A stretch of DNA of 64,000 nt from Spizellomyces punctatus DAOM BR117 (taxonomy: Eukaryota; Chytridiomycota; Chytridiomycetes; Spizellomycetales; Spizellomycetaceae). The position numbers were made by a program, and so were the translations under genes. Position 1 is the first letter of the stretch; each line of letters starts with the position of its first letter. Below the pieces are notes generated by a model, which was not told the DNA's origin, did no database searches, and worked only from the letters and a program-made list of their open reading frames with translations. This document shows, one piece after another, positions 22,914 to 33,454 of the stretch. The stretch spans positions 1 through 64,000 of the forward strand of contig NW_015971560.1 in the NCBI RefSeq assembly GCF_000182565.1. The letters run 5' to 3'.

Positions 22914-23577
22914 TCAGTGTGATGGCGATTCTGACGGTTCTGGCGGTTCTGAATATTGCTCAAGAGCTCTCAGCGGCTTTTCCATTGACTTTGGAGTAAT
23001 GTTGGCGAATGCTTTTAGCATCTCTTCGGCTACATAGGAGGTGCGACCAGATTAGTCTGCGAACAGGTATGACCCAAGAAGCATGTCTCTCTACTCACCT
23101 GGCGACCCAGGGAGTTGAACCAGAGTGTCAAACTTGCGCGGATGAGATTCGGAGCGGCGATCGATTTCAACATGAAAAACGTCAGCAGCTGTGCTGCTAC
23201 TGCCCTCTCCATTGGTGTTCCAGGTGTCAGATTTGACAAAGATTCCACGAGCGGCTAACGCGGCCAGGACCGCCACAGCGCTCTTGTCTATCGCTGCGAG
23301 CTTCTGGGACTCGCGGGTTGGACTGCTGGGGATCCATCTCAATATTCTTCGGTAGTATTCACGGCCGCTACTGGTCCATTCGAATTCTTTGGAAGCCAAG
23401 TCAACGGGTTAGAGTTAAATGTAGATACTATCATGAGACTGTACTGGCACCTTTAGTGGGCTCGTCGTGTTGGAGCGGGTCCGTCTCCGCGGATGGTTGC
23501 TGCGATGGAGCGTCATTGGAAGGCCCCGACGGTTTTGCTGCTTTTCGGACTGCTGATTTGGTTTTGGCTTTGGGCAT
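22914..23577 (-). CDS. unrecognised protein, shorter copy of a tandem pair
   Basis: Three exons (23451-23577, 23099-23386, 22914-23029) join to exactly 177 codons, 176 residues. The introns have donors GTGCCA and GTGAGT and a CTAAC branch site in the first. I recognise no family. The N-terminus (MPKAKTKSAVRKAAKPSG) is basic. The second exon contains EFEWTSSGREYYRRIL. The last exon (EEMLKAFANITPKSM) aligns with AMFGKITQITPVSM of the copy at 24.7-26.0 kb but stops after about 37 residues in a Pro/Ser tail. An in-frame ATG upstream at 23673 is possible. The protein is probably intracellular: no signal peptide or membrane segment. It is either a truncated paralogue or a young gene. Confidence 0.55.
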
Positions 23578-24738
23578 GGTGTTTGATGCAGACTGATTTC
23601 GATCGCTAGTAAACAAAGTAGTTTTGCTCTGCAGCTTTATAAGAGTCCTCTCAAAGTCTATATTTGTTCCCATGACATTACATACTACAGTCGAGCCCCG
23701 TTTGGCTAGGTTACTGCAGTCGAGACCCTACGAATTAGGTTCTAAATACACTATGCTAAATGCACTATGCTCCATCTAGGTATCTAGAGTGGTGAAGAAT
23801 TCGAACACTCCGTTATGTGAGCGTCATTGTGTTCATATCACAGATTACTAGATAAAAGTACCATACTCCCAGTTCCTTCAAGATTTCCCACAACAAATTG
23901 GATGCAACATATCCACATGTGTGCAAGGAACGCAAACAGTGCAGCTTGGGTGAGGCTAATGACAGATTCCTCTTCTTGACAATAAAATGTTGGACTTTAT
24001 GAATGAAACAAGTTAGACCGTTCAAAATGAAACTATCGGGTGTTCGTGTAAATGTCAAGTCGGTTGGACGCTTTGAGCATCCCCGTTTTGTTGGTCACCA
24101 GAAATGCATGCATAAAAATAAAGATGCGCTCCCACCAAATGTGCTTGTAAATAATCACACAAGGAGGTCCTGGCAGTCCATGCGAGTTGCATGTCCACGT
24201 ACTTGAAATACTCTTAACAAGCAAATGGATAAATACATATGGGAACCCAAAGCATGAAGGATGGATGCACATGAGAAACACCAAAGACTCTGCTGTTTAT
24301 TCGGTGTGATGATGCCTGGGGGAAACCTCCTAAAACCCATTAACAAAGGATTCATACACAATGGCTTTGGCCCAATGCGTCAGCTGCGGTAACCTTTGCA
24401 AATGTTTGCAAGAGGAAGCAGTAGGGATATAATGTACAAGATGTATTTGCAATGGCGCAATCAATTTTACAAAAAGATATACAATTTCAATGCACTTATC
24501 GTCCTAAGAAAAGCGAAACGATAGCTTCGTATGAAGCGCCCGTCCTGGGTCTGAAGGCTTGTCCAAGAAAAATGCATCCAGTCAAGTGAGATCTCACCCT
24601 TGAAGAGTACAAAGCGGCACAGGGAACAACAAAAAGGCGAATATTCAGAGAGTGTAAATGTAGGTTGGTTTAAAGTGTGCATCATACCATTGTTGAATCT
24701 GTCAGCCATCTCGTTACGTTTGCGGAGCAGGGAATACC

Positions 24739-25954
24739 TTAATCCAATTCCTTCGGCGGAGGAAAGCGCTTCACACGCTCCAGCAATTTGGCAAGTGGTA
24801 TGGCGGTGAACGAGATATAGTTCCGCAGTTGATAGGTCTGCTGTGACACAGCCTGGTCAGCCAAGATGCGCCGTGCCGATGCTGTGCGCTCAGGGTCGGC
24901 AGTAAGCCGCTGCCAGAGGGCTACCCTCTCCTTTTCTTTCATTCTCTGGAAGGTGTTAACCGAGAAGCCGTTTTTGCCGTTTTTACATAGAAGGAGACCA
25001 GGGCCAACGATGACCGCCAAACGCGCGAGAAACTCGCCATACTGGACCAGTCGACTTAGAGGCGTTGTGTTTTTACCGACGGTCCATGCGGCGATTTCGA
25101 TTTTGTACATCTTTTGGAGGACATGTTGACTAAGATAGGTTAGGGTTAAAGTTTTAGGGCTTACACGGATTTGAAAGGTGCGTTACCTACCGCCAGATCC
25201 TGGTGTCCAGAAGCTTGCTATAACGGAATTTCGATACTAGCTTCTCATTAAACTTTCTCCTTTGGAGCCCAGCGGGCCACCCTTTTGCATTGTACGACTT
25301 GTAAAGTTTCCGGGACAGATTCTCGAAAATTGCGTACATGGCAACCGCCCGACGGTTTGGAAACTTTAGGACTGCTGGCGAGACAGGGTCAATATCTTGG
25401 TTTTGACGAATTGCGTTTGCTACGTTTTCGAATACATGCCATGGATGCATTGTCAGTAGAGTCACCTTTTACTTGCAAAAGCATGAGTTCCATACCTTGT
25501 TCCTTCGTTAGCGCTTTGGTGCGACAAAGGTTCCTTACGTTTTCGGGCAACTGCTTCTTATACTTTTGAAGAATGCTGCATGTTTCCTGAGCAGCAAATA
25601 ACATGTCGTTCATCGATACTGGAGTAATTTGGGTAATTTTTCCAAACATGGCATCGGCTACAAAGGATGTGTGACCAGATTAGTCTGCGAACTAGGTCTG
25701 AATCTTTAACATGCCTCTTCACTTACCCCCCCGACACCTTCGCTTTTGGCTGCGAAGCAGGAGCATCTTCGCTAGTTTTGTGCTGAGATAACTGTCTCTT
25801 GTCCCAAAGACTCTGGACTTTGGTATTGGAGGAAGGCGGTCTCCACAGACTGTTGCTGCGATGCAGCTCCAGTAGAAGAGCCTTGCACGTTCACTGTGCC
25901 CGGATGTCGTCGGGCGGCCGCTTTTGCTACTGTTTGGGCTAAGAAGTTTGGCAT
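24739..25954 (-). CDS. unrecognised protein, longer copy of a tandem pair
   Basis: The 3' exons (25466-25657, 25191-25419, 24739-25129) join cleanly to about 269 codons with donors GTGACT (46-nt intron, CTGAC branch) and GTAGGT. The N-terminal exon (25727-25954, MPNFLAQTVAKAAARR) is homologous to the first exon of the neighbour. As one exon it meets a stop at about 25772 and ends out of phase. A further very short intron of 20 or 29 nt near 25775-25806 would restore the frame; otherwise the 5' end is broken. Visible segments include ITPVSMNDMLFAAQET, a Lys-rich middle and a C-terminal helical part (LAKLLERVKRFPPPKELD). I recognise no domain, signal peptide or membrane helix. Function unknown. 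Confidence 0.5.
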
Positions 25955-26613
25955 GATATCGATTGAAAAATGATTTCGATCACGAAATAAACAAAGTAGC
26001 TTTGCGTAGAGCTTTATATCGTGTCTCCTCAAAAAGTCTATTTTGTTACCGTGAACCTTCCTTACTACAATCGAGACCCCTGCGGTTTGGGGTTAAGTCT
26101 TGATTGCACTATGCACTAGAAATCTAGTGTGATGAAGAATTCGAACAGGAGCACTGCGTTATCTGATCATCCCAGGTATTCTGTTCATATCACAAACTAC
26201 TCTGTTGATAAAAGTTTTCATGGATACTCCAAGCTCCCTCAAGATGTCACAAAACAAGTGAATGCAACATATCCAAAAATTGAGCAATGCCAACAGCAGA
26301 ACGAGCTAATGACATGGATTCCTCTACTTAGTCTTTGTGTATTGTTCAATATTGGATCAACATCAACGCATGCCAACCGTGGGACACGTTAATGACACAG
26401 ATTCCTCTATTAGTGTCTTGAACCAGACAATACTATGTTGCACTTTATGAATGAAACAAACTGGACAGTATAAATGAAAACCATCGGGTGATGGGTAACT
26501 GCATTAAAGATCATCGAACATATGGACAATGCTCCCTCAACAAATGACACCAGTCCTACAAGTATAGTACACAGAAAAACAGAAAAACCAAAAAAAAACC
26601 GCACACAATCTCC
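25955..26613. other. upstream region of the second orphan gene
   Basis: Promoter side of duplication block 2 (similar to 23578-24055), then a short A-rich stretch at 26575-26600 next to the following gene. No coding frame supported. Confidence 0.5.
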
Positions 26614-28409
26614 TCACAGGTCCCTCTTTGCATACTCTGTCATACTCCTATACTCTGGCGGCGGAGGACTCCGCAACCCACCTCCATCAGCATTACTATC
26701 ACCTTGTTCACTCCCTCGTTCACTTATGGGCTCACTTGCGTGTTCAACAGCGGGTGACACGCTTGCCGAATAATGTTCTTGAGAACTCGTAGTTGGGGAA
26801 AGCGGGGGTGGAATGTAAATGGGGAGAGTACCGCGCGTTGGGTCGAGGATGTAGGCCCATGTTCCTCCTTCGTAGTTTTCTGGTTTGGGAGGTGTGGGTG
26901 AGCCCGGGGGTGTTGGAGGGACCTGCGGTTGTTGCTGTATGGGTTGCTGTTGAGAGAACGAGGGCTGTTGCTGTACTTGCTGCGGCAGCTGCAGCTGCTG
27001 CTGTTGTTGTTGTTGCTGTGGTTGCTGCTGCAGCTGCAGCTGTTGCTGTGGTTGTTGCTGGGCGGAATGGAATTGTTGTGGAATGGGTGCAAGGAAGGGA
27101 GCTTGAATAGGTGACGGACTATGTACTGGCTGCTGCAATGCTGCCGGCATCTGCCCCTCCGAACGTGCTGCATATCCCGTGCCAGGGTCTCCCTCCCACA
27201 TCCGCGCTCTCCACCAATCCCAGTCCATTTCGCGATCCCTCCGCCCCGCTGAGCCGTCAACCGTACTGGCCCCCTCCTCATCGATTGCAAACCGCTTTTC
27301 TTCCTTTTTCCGATTCCGTTTGGTAAATGCATATATGCCCGCGCAGAGTAGGAGCGCCAAAAGGACCGCGCCGAGAGTGATGAGGATGATTGCGTATGTG
27401 GGGAGACTAGTGGATGACGCGGGATCTGTCGTTGTCGCGTTTGCGACTGGGGAAGGAGGAGGAGCGGCGAGGACGGTCAAACGAGTCCCAGCAGCGCACT
27501 TTGAAAAAAAAAAAATCAATACGCAAAACACAAAAATACATACGCAAACAAGGAACGCACCTGAATATTCCCAACCGTAAAATGTCCAATCACCGTCCAT
27601 GTATCCGCCGCAAGCGGGATCGGTCCGACGCTAAAATCCTGTTCCGGGAATCCCACCTGCGCTTCCGTCGCTGTCGCGAGAACATATGGGATGCTCAGAT
27701 TATGGGCGTTGGGTTGGTAGTACCATGGTTCACAGGCGCTCTGAATGTTGCAAGTGGATTAGGTATTTGGGGCAGTTGGGACTGGATATAAGACGTACAT
27801 AATTTTGGCGGCAGAAATGGATGTTGAGATGTGTGATGCAGCTACAGCGGTTCTTTTATGAGTAAGATCTTGCTTGCCTTGTAAAAATATTGAGAAGCAC
27901 ATACCAATTATCTATGGGACAAGCGTACTCTATGAGCTTTTGCACTGAAATAGGATCACAGTAAAGCGGATACTTACCAGCAGTCATACTAGCTCTGTCC
28001 CCAGAACAAGCCGGTCGTCCGCCCGGAGCAACCCTCCTCAAACACAAATCCGTAAAGTTGGACGAATTGGGCATAGGCCTCACAATCCCATTATTCTCTG
28101 AATAAAATCTCGCATCAAAGCTCACGCGCATTCTCGCGACGACGGGTTTGGTCTCGACGGGTTGGGGATCTGATAGGTTGCTCAGGTGGATGGTGACGCC
28201 TGTGATGGGGAGAGTTGTTCCTGGGTTCGAGGGATTATCGTTTGTGTCTTTTTCAAGTGTGAGCGGTCTCATCAAATCCGTTTAGAGAAAGTGTGAGCTA
28301 ACTTACAGGTATAGCAATGTGTTCCTGGATCCCCACTCATCCAGTGATCGCTGCCCACACCACATACCAGCAGAAAAAGTAGCGCACATGAAAAGAATCG
28401 ACCAGCCAT
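26614..28409 (-). CDS. single-pass membrane protein with Gln-rich cytoplasmic tail
   Basis: The last exon (26614-27498, 295 codons) encodes a membrane helix (AIILITLGAVLLALLLCAGIYAF) with a KRNRKKEEKR stop-transfer signal, then a tail with long Gln stretches (26930-27060). The tail ends SPPPPEYRSM, whose PPEY is a PPxY motif that could bind WW domains such as those of Rsp5-type ubiquitin ligases. The preceding exon ends at 27561 (TWTVIGHFTVGNIQ). Earlier exons around 27905-28272 encode a Cys-containing exterior region (LCLRRVAPGGRPACSGD, CDP, ACPIDN). The ATG at 28409 gives a good signal peptide (MAGRFFSCALLFLLVCGVG), but I could not join that exon in phase to the next, so the 5' structure is provisional. 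I see no named domain in the exterior part. A cell-surface protein is likely. Confidence 0.65.
26925..27065. repeat. CAG/CTG-type repeat coding for polyglutamine
   Basis: Imperfect GCTGCTGTTGTTG-type triplet repeat, coding on the minus strand for a Gln-rich tract interspersed with Leu and Pro. Likely length-variable between strains. Confidence 0.8.
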
Positions 28410-29337
28410 CCTGATTTCAGAATCTCAACAAACATGAAATGGAATATGGAAGCAAAACAGCTCCGGTCAGATTGAATATTTATTTACAAGCAGAAAAACA
28501 AGACATTTAGTGCCATTGGCGCATGCAATGGGTAACCCTGCTCTACTACTTTTTCTTTCCCCCCTTTTACTACGCACACCAATCCGCAGGACAACCCATC
28601 ACATGCATTGCTCTTTTCAGCAGCCAAGCCCTCCGTTTTAATCTTTTAATCCGCAGTGCAGACGACTGAAGATGAGTAACAAAACGAGAGGAACTTGGGC
28701 GTAATCCACGTGGGTTCAGGGTTGAGTGTAGGCTGAGTCTGTGCACACCTTCAGTTCAAGGGAGTGTGATTCCTTTTACCGCTCTGCAAGGATGAGTAGG
28801 CTTAAAGTTCATTGGCAACGATTGGCAACGATTCGTTCATCGACTCTTTTTCAGACCAAGGGCCAGAAATAACAAACCTTGAAAACCAAAAAGACTATCG
28901 CTAAATCGCCTGATTACGTCAGCTTTGATAAAGCCAGAAATGGCATATCTGGAAGACGAACGATGAGCAAACATAACGTAATGGTTGTCCAGGACGGGCC
29001 AAATGTTGATTAACCCTAATTAAGTAAACAGGAGTAAGATTGCATGGCACAGTCATACTATTAGATGTCCTAAGAGTTCATTATCCCTTTTATGGTAAGT
29101 CCGAATGGTGTGCAGTCCCGCGACGCGTTGACCGAATATAAAAGCAGGACGTGTTTCCGTTTCCCCCCCGCTCTTTCCCTCGCTTGTCTTCTCGTGTGGA
29201 TCGCTCTCTCGCTTCTTCTCGCTTCCTCTCGCTTCCTCTCGCTTTTTGATAAGTTCTCCGTTCTTCGCTTCGTTTCCGTTGCAGACTTCACCCGGGTGTT
29301 TTTTTTTTGTAGCCTTCTTTTTTTTGTTTTCACAGAT
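28410..29337. promoter_or_regulatory. divergent intergenic region with TATA box and pyrimidine tract for the downstream gene
   Basis: No gene from 28410 to 29130. A TATAAAAG box at 29137-29144 is followed by about 100 nt of C/T-rich sequence with repeated TCGCTTCCTC units (29165-29290). This leads to the ATG at 29338. A TATA box plus CT block is the usual layout of a strong fungal promoter. Confidence 0.6.
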
Positions 29338-31811
29338 ATGAACAACATGAACAACAACAACAACAACAACGCTGGGTCCTCTAGCTCCTCCGACGCCAAC
29401 AACAAGAGGTAAGCTTGAGGGTTAAGCTTACTTTGGGGAGGGGTTCAAGTGGACGTTTATCGACCCCTCCGTGTGTGTTGGGACTGACGGCTATTCAAGA
29501 GAGCGGCGTTCATGTTGGTGCACATGTTCGTAAAATCTGGTCAGTGTGACGTTGTGCCTGGTCCGCACATCCTCTCGCACTGGACAGCCGTGACCTCGAC
29601 ACGGAGGGACTGCGTACCAGACCTGAGTAGGGATTGGCGTGTTCACTCACCTGTTGTAACACCCGCGCGGGTTAATCTGTATCACTAGGTCGTCTGGTCT
29701 CTGCGGTTTTGACCAAGCGGCAGGGTACATAGCGGCAGGCGGTCTTTTGATGCATCGATCCCAAAATGCATGGCGATGCTAGAGCTTGATTTTGGCCTTT
29801 CGGCTGCGTCTTGCTGACAAGGGCCTCAGGTGCCTGCGCGGATATTGGGCGTTCAAGTTGGGATGCGGGCGTTTATTGGCCATATTCGTAAAGCTCGGCA
29901 CTTCGTGTCGACCCGTATCTGTGAATGAAAAAACTGTGAGAATGTATCTACGCCAGTCCATGGGGACGTTTCCCGCTGAGGCGTCTTCGTGCGGCGGGGT
30001 AGCCAGCACCTCACGGCCCATATATCGACGCAGTGTCCATTAGAACTATGTATAAGGGGACGTGAGATTGAATCAATGCTAACTTCCTCCCCTTATCTAG
30101 GAACAAGACCGCCCACCAATATGTGCGGGAAAGGCTGCTCAAGAGCTATCTCGGTAACGAGGAAGGGGTATGAAGAAATGAGCTTTATATTTGATATCAC
30201 TGTTTAGCTTACACCAGTCTCTATACCTTATAGGTTCTGTTTGCGCGGTACTTCCGTCTGCAATCAATTGCGGATATGGAGAGCAAGCTACAGGACGCCC
30301 TTACTGTGTGCAGCCAGGACAAGAGCCTCGTGGTGAGGCAGAACGCGAAGAGCACACTTGGTCGGGTGGGGGTATGTAAGGCAACGCTGCGATGGCTTCT
30401 GTTCGCCCCCCCCCCCTTCTAACCTATACCTCTTTAGAATATTCTGGCTTCAAGGCCTGTTGCGGAAGCGCTGGCAAAAATTGCCAGAGCTCATGCTAAG
30501 CAGCAGACAACAAACGTCCCTCTTAGCAATAAGAGGGCCCATCCGGAGGAGGACGCTGCTGAGATGGGCAGCGCGTCCAACTCTATGTCTGCTGCGCAGG
30601 GCGGCGATCACGTGGGGGCAATGGAAGCCATTGTTAATGTCTTCCCTGCCCTTTATCGTGATCGCATTAGGGCACACATGAGCAACGGGGCTGCCCTAGG
30701 GCTTCTTTTGGCCAGCGGTATCATGGATTGTGCTTTCCGCAGTCTTTTGGTGCCAACGGTGCTCTCTAAAGAGCAGGTGCGCGAGTTCGTTAGTGACAGG
30801 AAAACTAGCAGCCCGCGTACCTCAGAAGAAGTCCTAGCATATGTTGAGAGCGTGCTCAACAAAGAGACGCCAGCGGAAGCTGAGAGAGTTGCCCAAGAGC
30901 CGGCATCCGAAGCTGTTCCTGTTCCAGGGACCCTTCTCAAGAAACAGCACGCCGGGTCTTCCAAGGCAAGAGATGCTCTTTATGATCTCTATCGCGCAAG
31001 AAGACCCTTGGTAAAATCTATCAAGGAGGCAATTAAGCAGGGACATGCATCTGAGCTGCGGTATGCTCAGAACTTGCTGCGTGAATTCCTCTTCTTTATC
31101 AACAGCGAGGTCAATCCTTTGCTTGAGATAAGGTCGGAAGGGTGGATTTCCAGCAATGTCCTTGTGCCGCTGATAGATAAGCTGTTTGCAAGGGAGGGCC
31201 GCTGGGAAGTGGTGAGAGGTGAAACCTGTTCATCCAGTAGCAGTGAGCGGATGCAGCGCGAGGGCAACCCTCTCGACGCCAAACCGTCTGGCCACAAACT
31301 GGACGGGGCGGTGCATGTGAGGAATTCCATGGATTTGGAAATCCTCATTTGGGAGACAAAACCTGTAACAGTTTGGCAGGACCGTAAAGCTGTTACAGGT
31401 GATAGGGTGAAGCTTATTCGGGGCATGAAAGATGCCTTGGATAAGGTCATTCGGCATCATGACTTTCATCTGCTCAAACTGGAAAAGATTGCCAAGGTAG
31501 AGGTGTATGGTATACAGACGTCCGCCTTTGAAGTTGTTGGTTTCGTTGCAAACCGCAGCCCAGAAGGCGCGACGATCATACTTCCTCTGCTGAAGTTTGA
31601 TTTTCCGACGATCTGGGATGAAAGATGTCGTTTGTTGAATGCGGTTGAGGAGATGTTGAGATTGAAAGCACGAATGGTTGAGCAGGTGAACTACTGGGCA
31701 TCTCTTCAACAGAGTGTGTCTCGTGCTCGCCGGCAATCCGATCGTGTCTTGGAGCCGTTACCGGCTTCAATTACTCAACATACTCCTGGCAAGCGGCAGC
31801 GCACCGCTTGA
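29338..31811 (+). CDS. orphan protein with PD-(D/E)XK nuclease-like core
   Basis: Four exons (29338-29408, 30101-30167, 30234-30371, 30438-31811) join to 550 codons, 549 residues. The first intron is unusually long (692 nt). The N-terminus is a run of Asn and Ser. The C-terminal half has the element order of a restriction-like fold: a helix with an acidic residue (EGWISSNVLVPLIDKLF), then GHKLDG with Asp381, then LEILIWETK with Glu398 and Lys400. This is a D...ExK arrangement. It is followed by a helical KLIRGMKDALDK and a strand VEVYGIQTSAFEVVGFV. From memory, this arrangement resembles an abundant uncharacterised domain of early-diverging fungi. No signal peptide; the C-terminus KRQRTA is basic, suggesting nuclear location. 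Nuclease activity is inference only. Confidence 0.7.
29409..30100 (+). other. unusually long first intron
   Basis: Donor GTAAGC, acceptor TTATCTAG, 692 nt, about ten times the usual intron here. It interrupts the codon after ANNK. It contains no supported gene, though an unannotated RNA or an internal promoter cannot be excluded. Confidence 0.6.
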
Positions 31812-31812
31812 A

Positions 31813-31903
31813 GGGGTGAATGACGCGGGATCTTCCAGAATGATCGTACGGTTGGGATTGGCATTGCGCAATCTGGAAGTCCCGCGGAACCGCTCATTCA
31901 CCC
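31813..31903. repeat. imperfect palindrome directly after the nuclease-like gene
   Basis: Begins one base after the stop codon. Left arm: GGGTGAATGA, then GCGGGA and CTTCCAGA. Right arm: TCTGGAAG, TCCCGC, then TCATTCACCC. The arms pair over most of about 30 nt with small bulges around a ~30-nt centre, giving a stable hairpin in RNA or DNA. The inner part is repeat unit 1 of the set below. Confidence 0.7.
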
Positions 31904-32076
31904 TGCACCGCAAACAACAAACCAAGTCAGAGCGCATAGCTTGGGGTGACTAGATGTTGGTTCTTCCAGATAAGATCGTACTGTTGGGGTTGGTAATGCG
32001 CCATCTGGTAGTCCGCCATCTACTTCGCTTCCAGATAATGATCGTACGGTTGGGTTGGGAGTGCGCCATCTGGAAG
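31832..32076. repeat. three copies of a 48-49 bp unit with terminal inverted repeats
   Basis: Units at 31832-31879, 31963-32011 and 32028-32076 all begin CTTCCAGA, contain a GATCGTAC(G/T)GTTGGG core, and end TCTGG(A/T)AG. Unit 2 has one mismatch in its terminal repeat. The units lie in the same orientation with unequal spacing. Confidence 0.8.
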
Positions 32077-32318
32077 TAGGGTCGAGAGCTGAGCGAAAGC
32101 GCACATCGCTTGATAGAGGCAGCGGGGTGCTTCTCTGATTCCTTGATGGGTTTATTCTCTTTGTTGTGCACAATACGCAGCAGGCCTTGAAGGACTTCCC
32201 TAAAGAGAGACTCAGGTCTCTCACCCTGGGAAGATACGGCGGAGTTCATGCCGCCGGGGGTAATGCAGCTATAGTGGTCCCAAGCCCACGACTCTTTTGA
32301 GGATGCAGAGGGACCCAT
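31950..32318 (-). CDS. possible small unrecognised gene or fragment
   Basis: Open frame of 122 residues from ATG at 32318 (MGPSASSKESWAWDHYS). The first ~75 residues (for example SLFREVLQGLLRIVHNKENK) have the composition of real protein, while the C-terminal part runs through palindromic repeat units 2 and 3. It could be a fragment of a larger gene or chance. No family recognised. Confidence 0.25.
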   Translation of the reverse strand: MGPSASSKESWAWDHYSCITPGGMNSAVSSQGERPESLFREVLQGLLRIVHNKENKPIKESEKHPAASIKRCALSLSSRPYFQMAHSQPNRTIIIWKRSRWRTTRWRITNPNSTILSGRTNI

Positions 32319-32523
32319 AGGAAAGATTTCCGTAAATAGAATGTACATGAAATAATAAATATATGTGTGTTTTCTTGTGTGTAAAGCACTCACTTGGACG
32401 ATGATGCCCGTGATTACATGTACAATGAGCGGACAGAAGCTTATCAGATTACGTGATTTTTACGCGTTGACTTTACACTTGCCAAAAACACACGCATAAC
32501 ACACATACGTTACTTTTCTGCTC

Positions 32524-33454
32524 ATGACTGCATACGGGATTGGAGGATGTCGTCTGAATGCACACGACGATGGAGATTCAGGTTGCTCGCTCTCTATTCC
32601 CTTCAAGACCTCGGTTCGCTCCGTCTCGCCTGCCTTGACGCGTTCCCCAGCCTCCTCTCCAACCTTGTCTGCAGCCACAACAATGAGTGGGATGACAAAC
32701 AAGAATGGCATGTCACGTAGCATGTCGAGTTTGAGAGTGGGGAGCCGCCAACGGACATGGACCGATGGACCCGTCAAAATTCCATCTCCCAGTCCATCTC
32801 TGCCCGACGATACATCTCTCACGCCCACAGCCCTCATCCAAACCCTCAAGTCCCTCTATTCCTCCTCCCCAACCAATCAATCCACAGCGCTCGTTCACTA
32901 CGACCCTCAAACAACATTCACAACGCCCCTCTTGCACATTTCTGGGACTAAAAATCTCGCGCAAGTATTTAGTCTCTTGCCGACGCTATGTACCTGTGTG
33001 GATTTGGACGTTCACGGTGTTTATGAGGGGGTTGTGAATGGTGTGCCTATTGTTCTCTTTCATGTACGTATTGTGTTTTTGGTATTTGCCATTTGCATCT
33101 CGCCCTTCCCCGGCGCACACGTTAGTCATCTCTACAACTGCATGCATTGATCCAATCTTCTTTCATTAGACAACCACAACGCTTCACCTCAAACCCGCCC
33201 TCTTACCTCCCCTCAGATTCCCATCGACTCATAAACTCGCATACACGACAAGCATCCAATCCCACACACACGATTTCTCAATCATTGATCTCATGACTGG
33301 GATTCCCATCCTTGGATCCGTGTATGAGTATGTACGGCCTATTGTGGGGTCAGTGGCATGTCGGGTTGTGAAGAGAGTGTTGGGGACAGGTGAGCGGACT
33401 GCGACTGTCTTCGATGTGCAGGTTGTGGAAAAAAAGTGGTGGAGGTTGTGGTAG
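32524..33454 (+). CDS. uncharacterised fungal protein, probable NTF2/SnoaL-like fold
   Basis: Two exons (32524-33063, 33170-33454) with donor GTACGT and acceptor TTCATTAG join to 275 codons, 274 residues. The first ~95 residues are Ser/Pro-rich and poorly conserved in character; the true start may be an internal Met such as the one in MSGMTNKNGMS. The rest alternates short helices and strands in the way of NTF2-like cone folds. Examples are ALIQTLKSLY, then HYDPQTTFTTPLLHISG, LTLHLKP-like strands, and the ending IIDLMTGIPILGSVYEYVRPIVG. Similar fungal proteins are annotated as SnoaL-like or of unknown function. No catalytic motif is evident. Fold assignment is from pattern memory only. Confidence 0.5.

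Larger units (their letters stand above)
22440..26495. repeat. tandem segmental duplication containing an orphan gene in each copy
   Basis: Block 1 (about 22440-24055) and block 2 (about 24056-26495) are diverged copies in direct orientation. Matches occur along the whole length: the 3' flank (AAATGTGCTTGTAAAT near 22565 and 24138), the gene 3' part, the promoter (TCGAAATCA segment near 23600 and 25975), and the far upstream flank (TTTATGAATGAAACAA at 23997 and 26443). Both blocks end at a shared ATCGGGTG. Block 2 is longer because it keeps internal sequence lost from block 1, or has gained it. Confidence 0.85.

Noticed and set aside
22441-23040. tRNA-like B-box strings in the duplicated flank
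   Set aside because: No A box or cloverleaf could be paired; matches are partial only.
29786-30043. Open frame inside the long intron of the nuclease-like gene
   Set aside because: No promoter, family or codon support; expected by chance in 692 nt.
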